Positions 21,576 to 32,697 are shown, counted from the stretch's first letter. The stretch is 64,000 bases of DNA from Glebionis coronaria (GCA_025667525.1 CM046881.1:492301627-492365626), one strand, 5' to 3'. Notes: generated by a model not told the origin, from the sequence alone. Numbers and translations are program-made.

Positions 21576-22048
21576 TGTTGGGATAATTTGTTTAGTTCTT
21601 TTGCTGCATAAAACATGTATTTAACCTAATGTACTTATTATTATTATTATGTAATAGATAGGAAATAAACGGGCCAAAAGCAAGGTTTTGGAAAGCCTGC
21701 TAAGAGGAGTGACTGGGCCAACGGCCAACAGTCGCGACCAAAACGGCCACAGGTATATGACAGTTATATAACAGTTAAAACTGTTATTAACTGACAATCA
21801 TGAAGAGACACAACGTTTTCTTCATACCTGTTAGTGAATTATATATAGGGATTATTGTACAGCAACTTTAATCAATCCATATATCAATATATACGATTTA
21901 CATATTTCCACTGCTTCATATTTATTCGTACTGCCACTTACATACAATCACTTTTACCCCTGCACATATTTACCACGATAATGGTGAATTCAAATACCTT
22001 CTTGGAGAGAAACTGGAATACACACAAATCCAGTATACCACGCCAAAA
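21576..22048 (+). repeat. 3' LTR of ARID element
   Basis: Same length as the 5' LTR. Differences seen: CAACATTTTC/CAACGTTTTC and GTGATTTAT/GTGAATTAT. TATA box at 21840-21847. It could promote rightward transcription into the flank. Confidence 0.9.
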
Positions 22049-22053
22049 GAAAT
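22049..22053. repeat. Target site duplication of ARID element, right copy
   Basis: GAAAT, matching 19428-19432. Confidence 0.9.
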
Positions 22054-22134
22054 TAACTTGTTTTACATAGATGATAGATGTCTTATATATAGAGTATTGT
22101 TGTTATGTGCCTAACTCAAGTACCAGGTGCTTTA

Positions 22135-23902
22135 GAGGCCTGGGAGTTGTCCAAAACCACGGCGTGAGCCGCGTGATGACTCCGAAAAACGAAAAAAACC
22201 ATGGCGTGAGCCTGTGGCGTGGGTCTACCCACCGGGCGTGAAGCATGTTTAAAAAAAAATTGAAATTTTTTTAGAAAATAACGGCTAGTAGCCGTTTAAT
22301 TTGAAAAAAATAGTTTTTTTTATGCCCAACGGCTAGAAAATTTAAATAAAAAAAATAAAAAATTTTGTATTAATTGCCTAACGGCTATATTTGATTTAAA
22401 AAAAAAAATTCAATTTTAAACTCTATATATACTACATTTCCTATATCATTTTTTACACACAACCATTCTCCAATTCTATACATTCTCTCATTCAAATCAT
22501 TCTCTCATTCATTCACAAACACAAAAATGGCCGGCGAAAATAATTGGTTCGGATTCACCCACCTCCTTCAATCCAACATGGGTGTCGGTGAGGGAACTAC
22601 GTCCAATTCGCAATTCCTCGGATTTCCTACCCAAGGTCCGATGACTCCCGAAGATCAAGCTTTTCTACAAAAGCAACAAGAAGAATATCAAGCCTGTACC
22701 ACCAAAAGACGCCTATCACTCCAATCTACAAGCTCAATTCCACCACCCGATCCCGAACAAACAAAAAAAAGCCGAAAGAAAAACCCTGCAAAAAAATCAA
22801 AAGAACCCGTTCCGAATGAAGGTCTTGGTCGGTGGACCAAGGACAAAGAAGCCGTGCTTGCCGAGTGTTACATCGCAACATCCGAAGATCCGAAAGTTGG
22901 GCGTCATTAAAAAAGAGACACTCTTTGGATTCGGATTACCCGGGTGTTTAACGAAAGAAATCATCAAGAACGTACCAAAGACATGCTTACGGGTAAATGG
23001 AATCCGATGCATCATAATATTATGAAGTGGAACGCCATCTACAAGAAATGTCATCAGAACAAAAAAAGTGACGAAAGCGAGGTCGATGTGATTGAACGGG
23101 CTCGGGACATTTACGCGGACGAGAATTGAAATGCCACGTTTAATCACGAAAAGGCATAGAATGTTTTGAGGAAGTCCCCGAAATGGGACGCACCCGAGGT
23201 TTCCCCGGTTGATTTGACCGAAAACGATGAAGGCGGTTCGTTTGCGATGCCGATGAACACGGACGAGCTTTTCCAACGCGATCAACGACCCCGTCCCGTC
23301 GGTAAAGAATGGCCTAGGAAAAAAAGCCGTTCTGAAACATCAGCGAGTACCGAAGGAAGTAAGTCGTCCCAATATAATGACGCGGTTACCTATGACCTTC
23401 GTCTCCGTCGTGAAGCCGCGGAGAAAGCGTATGTGTCTTCGCAACGCAAATACGACACGATTGCCGAAATGGAGGAGTTGAAATTTCTCAACTATGACAC
23501 CTCCAACATGGATCCTGAAACGGTCGCGTTTATAAACTTTAAAAAAGAAGAAATCAAGGCTCGTCTACGCGCAAAAATACCGAATACCAATCAATACCGC
23601 GACGTTGAAGATTCCGAAGACTCCTCCAACTAGTAGTTTTTTTCGTAATTTTTTTGTGATTTTTTCGTTTTTTTATTCGAAGTTGTATTTTTCTACTTTT
23701 TTAGGATTGTAATATTTATTTTTATTTATGAAATGAATTAGTTTAATTTGAAAATGTGAGAAATAAAAAAAAAGTAGGACCTACAAAAGGGAGTCACTTT
23801 GAGTGATGACTCCCCTGTTTTTTTTCATGTGAGTGAGGGAGTGAGTTTCGCTGACGTGCCACCTCAAAAGGGAGTCACTTGGAGTGATGACTCCTTGTGC
23901 TC
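22135..23902 (+). mobile_element. PIF/Harbinger (Pong-like) element carrying only ORF1, 1,768 bp
   Basis: Bounded by the 3-bp target duplication TTA at 22132-22134 and 23903-23905. The empty site (GTGCTTTATGTCAT) is preserved in duplication copy B near 35623, which fixes the ends exactly. The termini GAGGCCTGGGAGTTGTCC and (inverted) GAGCACAAGGAGTCATCA are imperfect inverted repeats. TTA/TAA duplication is typical of Harbinger elements. The interior holds a Myb/NAM-associated ORF1-type gene and no DDE transposase, so this copy is non-autonomous. The flanks between gene and ends are low-complexity, with GGAGTCACTTNGAGTGATGACTCC-like palindromes near 23792 and 23871. Confidence 0.85.
22527..23633 (+). 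pseudogene. Pong-type ORF1 (Myb/SANT-like plus NAM-associated domain), three in-frame stops
   Basis: ATG at 22527 (MAGENNWFGF...). One frame runs to the TAG at 23631-23633 but has TAA at 22908-22910, TGA at 23127-23129 and a further stop near 23157-23159. A Lys-rich basic stretch (KKSRKKNPAKKSKEP) precedes a Myb/SANT-like trihelix segment (GRWTKDKEAVLAECY ... LWIRITRVFNE). The C-terminal half has the NAM-associated pattern (RLRREAAEKAYVSSQRK ... LRAKIP). In intact Pong/PIF elements this protein binds subterminal DNA and works with the separate transposase. Plant genome annotations often mislabel the family as glutathione S-transferase T3-like. Confidence 0.75.
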
Positions 23903-23941
23903 TTATGTCATATCTATTTCTATAAGGTAGTTTACGTAATT

Positions 23942-24539
23942 TTCTACTATGACACAGGCTATATGTAAGCAATTGCAGTGTTAGTAAACATATGAATAAA
24001 TGAATGAATTATCTTCTTCTTCTTTGATTTCTCTAAACACTGTTTTGTTGCATATCACTACTGATCTTCATCGAGAGCTATCCTAAATCCTTATAAAATA
24101 CAAACTCAAACAAAATCTTTTAATGCCTTATTTTTGTTTTCTATAACCGACCACGAGTCATCATTGGTTTTTTATTTTTCCCTCCAAAAACGCGGAGCTA
24201 AGGGGGGTCACGGGGGTCAAGTGACCCCCCACCGAAAAAAGTTGTAGTGTAATTTTTGTGATTATTTGAGAAATTTTTGTTAAACTTAACAATTCTTTTC
24301 AAGTTATCGTGCCAACAAGATACGTAATAATTTTTTACTTTTAAGCATGGTCAGATGTTTTCAAAATCATCAAACAATAAGTTTCGTAGAATGGGCTGTG
24401 TAATTTGTGGATGGGCCTAAAACTATAGCAGCTTTTAGCTAGATATATATATACTCGACCCTCCTATTTAAAGTTTCCAAACGAAATACATATATTCGAT
24501 AAAAAATAACCCTCACTTTTAGGGTTTTATTAAATTTTC
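23942..24539. other. Upstream region of F-box gene 3, no gene seen
   Basis: AT-rich. At 24190-24235 a short GC-rich piece (GCGGAGCTAAGGGGGG ... GTGACCCCCC) resembles the ends of plant hAT elements, probably a small remnant. TATATATATA near 24445 could serve as a TATA element for the gene starting at 24540. Confidence 0.35.
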
Positions 24540-26022
24540 ATGGATGCGATTATCAGAATGCAAAGGCGTCCTATGCTTTACAGAGTATGCAGCAAAAAGC
24601 TAATGAAAAAGCTCCCTTCATCCGTTCACGAAGTCATGTCCAGCGACGACCTTTTGATCGAAATCTTACTCAGGTTACCTGTAACCTCACTTCTTGTGTC
24701 AAAATTTGTATGCAAACACTGGTTATCTTTAACCACAGACACTCATTTCACTAAACGCCGGAGCCAGTTTAAAATCGATTCTCCTTCGGGTCTCTTCCTC
24801 CAGAAAAATGTATATGATTTAGTGTCATTGAATTTGGGCGTCAAATATTTGTTACGAAACAACTTCCTGTCTGGATCTATAATTGAGCAATCGTGCAATG
24901 GTTTGCTTCTTTGTCGTATCTTGCCTGATAAGTTGTATGTGTATAATCCAACGACTAATATGTTTAAGATGCTACGAGAGCAACATAGTGTTAAATATAG
25001 GGTTAATTCTTGAAATGCCCCAAAATGTTACCTTGTTTCCCTTTTTGCACCCACCAAATGAAAATTTCCCAAAATAACTTATGAAACTTATGCGACTTAT
25101 GCAACTTATGCGACTTTTCCAAAAATAGAAAAAAAAAATTCAAAATTTTTCAAAATTTTCCCAAAATTTTTCAAAATTTTCCCAAAATTTTACCATTTTT
25201 AGAAAAGTCGCATAAGTTGCATAAGTCGCATAAGTTGCATAAGGTATTTTGGGAAATTTTCATTTGATGGGTGCAAAAAAGGAAACAAGGTAACATTTTG
25301 GGGCATTTCAAGAATTAGCCCTTAAATATAACCCCCTTTCTAAAATTGGAGGTGCAAGACTTGCTTTTGATCCTACCAAGTCCCCTCACTACAAAGTCGT
25401 GCATGCTGGTCGTATAAACGACAAGGTCGTTCAAATACAAATATACTCTTCAGAAACATGCAATTGGAGTGATCATGGTGATCAATTTCCCTCTTCTAGT
25501 TTTGATTGTTTTAACAATGGTATATATTGGAATGGATCCATTAATTGGCTAAATGAATTAAATGGGGACGGGCTTTTATATTTCAAGTTAGATATTACAA
25601 ATCATCCGGTTTTAACAGCCATGGAAAACCTTGGAATCACGGAAGGGAATTATTTTCGTGGCAAATTGTTCGAGTCTCGTGGTTATTTGCTTTTTCTTGG
25701 TACAGAGGCTCATTCTCCACCCAGCTTCGCGAATGTTTACGAGATGAGGAATGGGTCTTCTGGGTGGTCGCTTAGGTATGTTGTTGATTTTGAGGACTAT
25801 ACAATATTTCCCAAATCATTGCTGGCGCGACGAAAGTGGGTTCAGAAAATTGTTTGGTGGATTGTTTTAGAAGAAAAAGAAGAGGATTCGTATATGATAA
25901 TTAGATTTGACGGAAAGGTTGTGAAATACAATATGGCGTCAGAGAGTATTCGCGTGCTTAGTTATTTGAAGCCACACTTTTCTCATAGTCCTCAGTTCAC
26001 TGCCTCTTATGCTCACGTGTGA
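24540..26022 (+). pseudogene. F-box gene 3 (F-box plus FBA domain), coding sequence split by a MITE
   Basis: ATG at 24540 (MDAIIRMQRR...); a later ATG gives a shorter N-terminus. The F-box lies at residues about 38-75 (SSDDLLIEILLRLPVTSLL...WLSL), followed by FBA-type SCNGLLLC and YVYNPTTNMFK. At 24991 the gene is cut by a 322-bp MITE with a 9-bp duplication, giving a stop at 25011-25013. Skipping the MITE and one duplicate, the frame continues from 25331 (NPLSKIGGARLAFDP...) to the TGA at 26020-26022. So the gene was intact before the insertion. The protein would be an SCF substrate receptor related to copies 1 and 2. Splicing out of the MITE is not excluded, but I saw no pair of sites that restores the frame. 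Confidence 0.85.
25000..25321. mobile_element. Palindromic MULE-type MITE, 322 bp
   Basis: Ends GGGTTAATTCTTGAAATGCC and the near-perfect inverse at 25302-25321; almost the whole element is one inverted repeat of about 130 bp per arm around an A/T-rich centre. The inner arms contain ACTTATGCGACTTATGC repeats. The 9-bp target duplication TTAAATATA (24991-24999, 25322-25330) is the Mutator-like hallmark. It codes for nothing. A transcript would form a long hairpin. Confidence 0.9.
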
Positions 26023-26413
26023 AGTGATTATCACATATAATGTATTAGATTTCAGGCTTGATTTCGCACAGTATCTGATTTTTAACCTTAAATAAGTTTT
26101 GGATTACATTGTTGATTTGTTTTTATAAACATTACTTGCATCTTTCTACTGTTGAATGTGATGCTGTAAGCTTTGTTAATACCACTTTCATGAATATAAT
26201 CGACAATGATTATCGCATATGTGGCTCGTTCAGCGTTGTTTATTTAAATTATTTTACCCTTTGTTTTGACATATATCATGATCGATTTTTCTCATCAAAA
26301 TTTCTTATCCACCAAAATTTTTTCATTAACAGAATTAATAGAAGAAATATTCAAATGTTTCTTAGTTTTCTTTCTTGACTTCTTGGAAATTCTATGACTC
26401 AATTAGCTGCTTA
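26023..26413. other. 3' flank of F-box gene 3, no gene seen
   Basis: AT-rich non-coding DNA up to the Helitron border. An open frame at 26109-26378 has no recognisable features. Confidence 0.5.
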
Positions 26414-26640
26414 TCTCTACTCCTTTATAAAGGAAAAATGAAGAAGGTTGAAAGTTGAAAAAACTAGCATGGTTGAAAAAGTTTTGTGGGCCCTATCTAA
26501 AATATATTGTACACTAATGTATCCAATATCTAGAAATGTTGAAACAATGTCTCTCTCTCTAAACAATTAAATGCCACAAATGTATCTAATATCTCTCTGT
26601 CGCCTCTCTCTCTAAACAAAAACTCTACCCCCTTTAATAT

Positions 26641-26730
26641 TGCAGCCACCACCACCAAATACCATCCTCCACCATACCACCACCATCGAACCATACCACC
26701 ACCAAATACCACCCTCTACTAAAATCCTCC
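26641..26730 (+). repeat. CCA/ACC-rich low-complexity tract in the Helitron
   Basis: Imperfect ACCACCACC repeats produce Pro/His-rich (plus) and Gly/Trp-rich (minus) open frames that are not genes. It follows CTCTCTCTC runs at 26551-26621, a layout like a plant 5' UTR. Confidence 0.6.
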
Positions 26731-28986
26731 GCCAAAACCCACACCTTTGTGGAAAGCCCAACCATCACAAAACCACGACCATCAAGAAAACCGCCCACGA
26801 AAAGGTTTTTGTTAAATTTTGTGAAACTTTTTTTTTAGTTTTCTGTAGATCTATGACTATTAATTAAGCTTTAAAGGTTTTTTTATAGATCTGTAGATTT
26901 ATAAGTTTTTTTGGTGGCAAAATTAGGGGTTTTAGTTCTATGAATCAATTATCTTAATGATAATTATTGATTGGTTGGTATTGATTTAACCACTCAATGA
27001 TTTTAAAGTTGCTTCTTTAAATTGCAGTGAAAAGTTGAGAAACGCTGCATACAAGGAGTGTGAGGATTAAGGTGCCACCAATAGATTCGAATTGAAACAC
27101 GGATGGTTCACATATCCAGGTTTATCTTCCACTTCGTATCATTTCATTTTTGATATTGGGAGTGGCAAGTGGTGGTTGTGGCTGCGGCTACAATAATTTG
27201 CAGCTATGTGGGGAAACATTGATTTTTGACTATGGTGCATCTACTTAGTGAATGAAGTTGTTCTATTGGTTTGCCATATGATACTGACTACTCTGAATTA
27301 TTCGGTTATGTATTCAGGTTATCACTAGCGGTGCGAACACGTTAGATTTAAGGAAAAGAAGATTGATTTTCTTTACTGAGGATCTTGCTGGTATAATCCT
27401 ATATTATTTATTTGAGTATAACTTAGTTTCAGCTAATGATGTTAATTACAATATTAGATTTGTTGCACATTTTACTGCGCAGATGTTACAGTTGTTGTTG
27501 TAACTGTTTGACGTTTAGTTTTGTCAACTTATAGAATAGATTAGTACGTTATGCTTGGCCTCGCTTATTTTTGTTAGAAATTATAACACACTAATTTTGT
27601 TCAGGGATCCGAGGTTCACATTTGAATAAGTTTTAAAGCGTATGAAAATAAAATAAACGATCTTTCAACTTCATAGGTGTATGCTGCTACCGTGTGTGTA
27701 ATTTTATTTGATCTGTGGAGTCACTGTGTGTTTAATTTTATGTTACGGGCTTCCTAACATTTGTACGCCACATTTTGACTTGTAGACCCCGTGACTGGAA
27801 GCACCAGGAAGAGGAGGCATCGTCCCCATTTGAATTATTTTTCTTTATAATTCATCTTATTATTGATTAACCAACAAATGAAAAATACAAAAACAACGTC
27901 AAAAACATGCTTCGGCATCTATTGGATGTGTGTGCTCTTTTACCATAATTCTTGAATTAGTCAGCCGGTTCTCTCACCCTTCAAGTCTAGCAACATACAC
28001 CTTCAACATATATCGGGATTGCTCATTATATGCTAATAATTATACAAGGGTTCTTTGGCTCTACTTAATGGAATTTCTCTTATTCTTTATAGGGACCAAG
28101 CACGGGTTGCATATACTAATAGATGATGCTATACATATCGAAGATGTCCTTGCGTTATGATATCAAACGCTTTCTTGCAGCGTGTGTAGCATCTTAAAAG
28201 TGTAATTGGTGGAGGCTTGCAAGCAGAAAGCGTGCTTAACAACAAGATAAATGGTACGTCGCTATATATCATGTGTTTTCTGTTGGAATTGGCAGTGAAG
28301 GCTTAGATAAATTTGTAGTTGTATACTTGTCTTATAGAAAACATTTTTTTGCGTTTATTAGTAAACATTTTGTTTTTGCGTTTTATTAGTAAAAATGTTT
28401 TGAGTGAGGCATCTTATCAGTTACGAGAAATAATTGAACATTTATTAGTGAACTTATTGTTTTTTTATTCATTTTACGATTGTTGTTATTATATGTTAGT
28501 GTCTGTAATTTGTATAACGTTATTGGATCCGATAAGAATGTGTACTTATAAATGTTGTTCAAACTGTATATGTAGGATGTCACCTGTTACAGGTATTCGT
28601 TATTGTAGGTTGTTTATTGTGCAAACAAACAAATAGATAGTATGATGTTTATTGGCATTCAAGGTGACTAGGCTTGTTAGCTAGGTAAGGAACTTAGAAT
28701 GACGTCATGTTAGAACTTAAAATGTTCTTGTTATTATATAGCATATTGGTAAATCCTACTTTCAACTGTAATGTATAAATTGTAAATGTGAGTTTGGCTA
28801 CTGCCTACTGGTACATGACGAAGGGATTTGTTGTCTTGAGGTTTAGTTCAGTCCAGTTATATACTTCTACGTGCTCTCTAAATGCATTTTGTTTTCGTAA
28901 CATAATTTTTCAATCAATGTTTTTGTTATGTTCGGTTCGTGACTGTCGTTGCTCATGCACTCTGTCCTTGTAATCATTTTGTGCAG

Positions 28987-29094
28987 TCTCGGTGTGGAGA
29001 AGAGTTTTTGGTTAGCATAGATGCCCGTCACAAAACTTTTGGGCGCCAATACCCCAGATACAATGAACTCATAAGGAGGGGAACGATTCTTTAG
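28987..29094 (+). other. Exon-like fragment in the Helitron
   Basis: Preceded by TTTTGTGCAG, a good 3' splice site. It opens as SRCGEEFLVSID then ARHKTFGRQYPRYNELIRRG, balanced coding-like composition amid AT-rich DNA, and ends at a TAG. I do not recognise the parent gene. It may be part of a captured gene in a different frame from its neighbours. Confidence 0.35.
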
Positions 29095-29174
29095 ATACTT
29101 GCGCCACATATCATATATGCGCCACATATGATATGTTCCTTATATATATTTGGTCTGTTTTCTTTGTTCTCCAG

Positions 29175-29219
29175 GAGCCTCAGAAGTATAGAGATTTTCT
29201 AGGAGCATTTTGGGATAAG
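29175..29219 (+). other. Exon-like fragment (45 bp) in the Helitron
   Basis: Bounded by CTCCAG| and |GTAAAC. Encodes EPQKYRDFLGAFWDK, exactly 15 codons. Parent gene unknown. Confidence 0.3.
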
Positions 29220-30180
29220 GTAAACTTTCATCGATGCAGTATGCACATTCAAAGGGGTTTTTTTTATCCCGGTATCACTTTGTTCACCTATGTGTCTTTT
29301 GCACCTCACTTATGATGAAGCTCAGGACATTATGCCTTTGGACGATGTTAATCTAGAGGTATTATGTCGGTCCTCTTTCTTTTCACCAAATATACGTTTG
29401 AACACCATAACATTGCAGATTATTGATGAGAATCAGAGATCAAGAAATATTAAAACGAAATCCGATTATTTTTTACTCCGATTATTTTTTACTCAGATGT
29501 GGTTCATGTCGGGCCTTTGGTATTGCGAAAGAAGTTCTAAATATTTTTTACTCCGATATCATGAATCTAAAATTGTGGGTTTGGTTAAATTTATATGATA
29601 CTGTACCTTTTAACTTATGCAGACTTGGCACACTATTTCACAATCTGATGTGGATAATACCTAAAAATCTTTACTGTTGCTTAGCGACAACAGTAATGTA
29701 AGCGACCTTCTGCTTAGCTATATGCGGGCACATGTTTTCATTAAAATTATAAAACTTTTTGAAACAAGCATTTCTTTAATACTTATTTTCCGTTTAATAA
29801 AGCAGATGAGAAAAGCGGTTGAGGAGTTGGGCGCTGTGAGCGACAATTATAAGGAAATGAATAGGAGTTAGAGGAAGTGACTAACTTAATATGTTGAGTC
29901 AATGGGACGGGTTAGTGATGGTCATGTGTAGGCTGAGATGGCTATCTAGAAGGTGCTCATTTCGTTTTAGGTATGTATGGCAAAAAATGAGTCATCACTG
30001 TTACATGCATATTTCAAGAACTAACGTGTTCCCGTATAATGACTTATAGTTGATCAAAACTTACCTCTATCTGCAATAGACTGTAAATTTTGTTTAATGA
30101 GAAAAGGTGTGATGTCATATGATGCTCAAACATCGGAAAGGGTTCCTGCTTTTGTACATTCTGGTAGAAGATGACACGTT

Positions 30181-30475
30181 ATGGGACAGACTTTCTCAAA
30201 TCAGACGGCAGGTGAGTAAAGAGTTTTCCTTTTGTTTCGCTTAGATTTCATTTTTCTTTAAGTGCAAGCTGTAAGAAGCTGTTTGTAATTAAGCTGTTTA
30301 TGTTTTCCATTTTTTACTTTTCTTATTATGGGAAAAATATTGATTGACGTAGGCAGCTCTTCATATTTCGTTGAGAAAATTTCAAAGCGAATCAATTGTT
30401 GCTGCTCAACTGAGAGAAGGAGGCGTGAAAGCCGAACACCGTGGTAGAAAGCTTTGTGTTATTAATCGGCCTTGA
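30181..30475 (+). other. Two exon-like blocks in the Helitron that join in frame
   Basis: Block 1 (30181-30211) begins ATGGGACAG and ends at |GTGAGT. Block 2 (30357-30475) follows TAGGCAG|. Joined, they give a 49-codon open frame (MGQTFSNQTA | ALHISLRKFQ...) ending at TGA. The clean splice sites and continuous frame argue for a captured gene piece. I do not recognise it. Confidence 0.35.
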
Positions 30476-31329
30476 CAGACTCGGAATGCAGGTGAACAAA
30501 AGCTTTTGACTGTTCTATCTTCTTAGTAGTTTTAAGGATTGTTTCTGATTTAGTTGTTGAAAAACAATTTCCCTGTTTGAATGCATGGCTAAAACTGGCT
30601 TGGTAGGAGTTATTAGGCTGCATCTTGGGGAAAAAAGAATTTATTTGTTTGGGTACATGTCGCTTGCAATTCTCCCTGAGGCCTGACCACTGTCAAAACT
30701 TTAGTATATTGTCTTTTTTGGTAAGCCTAAAAGGAAATTAAAGAAAATGAAAAGAAACTTAATACCAGTTGTATTTATTAGTCGAATATTTGGAAAACTT
30801 TTCTTTGGCAGATGCTCTTCTATTGGTTCGACGAGGTTATAAGGTAAACTACAAATAATAGAACACATTGTGCAACCTTATATGAAAAAGGGACAATTAG
30901 CAGTAACACTACAACCCACTGAGGCAATTCCAAATATTCATTGGCCAAACACTAAACAACTACATTTATTAAGCTTTAACATGTAAAATTGCTAGAAGTT
31001 TTTTAACCATTCAGACTTTTTTTTACTTATCTGCAGGGGCGGTTTAAGTATCGGTTTGGCGATGTGAAAGCATGTCCAATTATTGCTTGACAGAACATAT
31101 GTCGTCAGAAGGCAAAAGAAGAAACATGACTAGGCGACCAGAATAACTCGACTCATTTGTAAACAGGCTATTACAGCAGCAGAAAAATGTATCATCAATT
31201 ATTTACCATTTCATTTTTATATTTTCACTTTCTATTTTAAGCGCTATACGAAACATTTACCATAATATCTTGTATCGTCAATTATTTACCGCTAGGAATT
31301 TCCGCCGCTATGCGCGGGTATTCGTCTAG

Positions 31330-31627
31330 TCAAAGTCTAATTCATAATCTATTTTTTTAGAGATTGCTATCAAAAAACAAAAATGGTGGACCAGAAAATT
31401 GTAAAATAACAGTTTATTGCTAATACTGGTTCATCAAGCAAATCCAAATTCCAACTAATTTTGATAGATAATCATTTGTTCTGTTACATATATTAATTTA
31501 TGCCTCGGTGACTTGGTGTTAACGCATTGGTGTAATCATCAAGGTATTTTCAAATTACTCTATATATATTTTAGTTTGTGTGGCCAGCAAGTATATAATT
31601 CCTTATATTACCTGTTCATCCTCCTAC
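31330..31627 (+). promoter_or_regulatory. Probable promoter region of F-box copy 2
   Basis: About 300 bases between the Helitron and the inferred original ATG at 31628. CTATATATATTTTAG near 31560-31575 is a TATA-like stretch about 60 bases upstream of the ATG. No gene seen. Confidence 0.35.
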
Positions 31628-31649
31628 ATGGAAAACGTGGGATGTTCGT

Positions 31650-32063
31650 TGATGTAGTTTGAAATAACAAAATAACAAGGATAGATAATTGAATATGTTG
31701 ATTCCAAAGAATGCCAGACACAATTCTTCCAACTATCGTTGATTCAAAAGAATACCGATAATCAGGTAAACTCCAACAATCGTTGATTCAACGAATAGCC
31801 GATTATGTGGATGAAATCGAACAATAAACCCTAACCTGGATTTAAGTTGATTAACAGAAGACTAAAAAGTCACATTTTTTTTATTCATATCTCAATATCC
31901 AATACAATGAACAAATTCCTAATTTTATAGGAAAACTGAACTTGGGAAAAAAGAAAACAATATTCTTCCCAAAAAACACAAAATAAGAAAATTAATTAAA
32001 AGATACCACAAAATAAGAAAACTAAATAAAAGATATCAACCAGTTTATTCTTGTTCCCCATCA
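31650..32063 (-). repeat. 3' LTR of small element
   Basis: Left copy of the 414-bp LTR; differs from the right copy at, for example, GAATATGTTG/GAATCTGATG. Confidence 0.9.
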
Positions 32064-32070
32064 TTCTCCC

Positions 32071-32697
32071 TCACTTCAAAAAACTCGTCCTCGAGTTTGT
32101 CTCACTCTTCCCTTGTACTCGTAGAATCCAAATTTGTATCCCTTGCATCAAATTCCCTTTATTTATGACGAATCGACCTCGAACCTTGATCGTTTTAAAA
32201 CCAAACTTACCGACCGTAAGTGCGGCTTCTTGATATATATTTTTTTCAGTCATGATACTAACATCCACCCATTTACCTTCTTGCAACCAAATTAACTCAC
32301 GAGGGTTTGAAACTGTGGCTTTTGAATAATCAACACTTAATGTAGTTTGGATAATGGAAGAACAAAGATCATTAGCCACAACTACAACGTACTCGATATA
32401 GTCTTCTTCGCCAACAAATCTTCCTTCCCCCAAAAATCCTTCTTTCTCCGCAATGACATCTTCAAGATCAGTATCATAAACTGCCATTGATTCTTCTTCA
32501 TATTCATCAAATATTGGAGGTCCTTCATAATCGTCACCCTCCATGCCATGATCTGTCCATTCAGTAGAACGTGAACCATCACCATCAAAAAATGGATATT
32601 CTAACATCTTAATCAGGAACTTCGGCTCTTGATACCAACTGATGTAGTTTGAAATAACAAAATAACAAGGATAGATAATTGAATCTGATGATTCCAA
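32071..32697 (-). CDS. Acidic gag-pol-like fragment spanning the whole interior of the small LTR element
   Basis: 208 residues. The frame opens in the 5' LTR, reads through the primer site as WYQEP, and ends with the TGA that forms part of the purine tract. An acidic part (DYEGPPIFDEYEEESMAVYDTDLEDVIAEKEG) is followed by VVVANDLCSSIIQTTLS and a basic end. I recall similar acidic segments (EYPYFEGD, DDYEGPPVF) in larger plant gypsy polyproteins between gag and protease, so this looks like a remnant left by deletion. No knuckle, protease or RT motif is present. The start inside the LTR is uncertain. Confidence 0.5.
   Translation of the reverse strand: MESSDSIIYPCYFVISNYISWYQEPKFLIKMLEYPFFDGDGSRSTEWTDHGMEGDDYEGPPIFDEYEEESMAVYDTDLEDVIAEKEGFLGEGRFVGEEDYIEYVVVVANDLCSSIIQTTLSVDYSKATVSNPRELIWLQEGKWVDVSIMTEKNIYQEAALTVGKFGFKTIKVRGRFVINKGNLMQGIQIWILRVQGKSETNSRTSFLK

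Larger units (their letters stand above)
19433..22048 (+). mobile_element. Non-autonomous LTR retrotransposon carrying a CCHC-protease-like-ARID protein, 2,616 bp
   Basis: Two 473-bp LTRs (19433-19905, 21576-22048) differ at two bases by eye. Target duplication GAAAT occurs at 19428-19432 and 22049-22053, and the undisrupted site exists in duplication copy B near 35558. The primer site TGGTATCAGAGCGC starts at 19907 and a polypurine tract ATGGGGGTGA ends at 21575. The interior has no integrase, reverse transcriptase or RNase H. Instead it encodes zinc knuckles, a protease-like segment without the usual catalytic Asp and an ARID-like domain. Movement must depend on an autonomous copia element. 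Confidence 0.9.
17536..23941 (+). repeat. Segmental duplication, copy A (carries two later insertions)
   Basis: Matches 33220-35659 from the F-box interior through about 1 kb of 3' flank to TACGTAATT. Copy A has the ARID LTR element (19433-22048) and the Harbinger element (22135-23902) that copy B lacks. Copy B has blocks of about 155, 80 and 235 bp that copy A lacks. Coding sequence differs by only a handful of residues. The stretch 18513-19427 is 3' flank without a gene. Confidence 0.85.
26414..31329 (+). mobile_element. Non-autonomous Helitron with exon-like fragments, 4,916 bp
   Basis: The 5' end TCTCTACTCCTTTATAAAGG matches the plant Helitron start pattern TCTMTAYT...TATAAA. The 3' end has an imperfect GC hairpin (CCGCCGCTATGCGCGGG, 31302-31318) seven bases before CTAG (31326-31329). 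The insertion is between A (26413) and T (31330), with no target duplication, as expected for Helitrons. No Rep/helicase or RPA gene was recognised. The interior has a pyrimidine- and CCA-rich part (26540-26730) and scattered short coding-like blocks with splice-like borders, consistent with captured gene pieces. Confidence 0.7.

Noticed and set aside
26530..26867. Gly/Trp-rich and Pro/His-rich frames
   Set aside because: Low-complexity CCA repeats.
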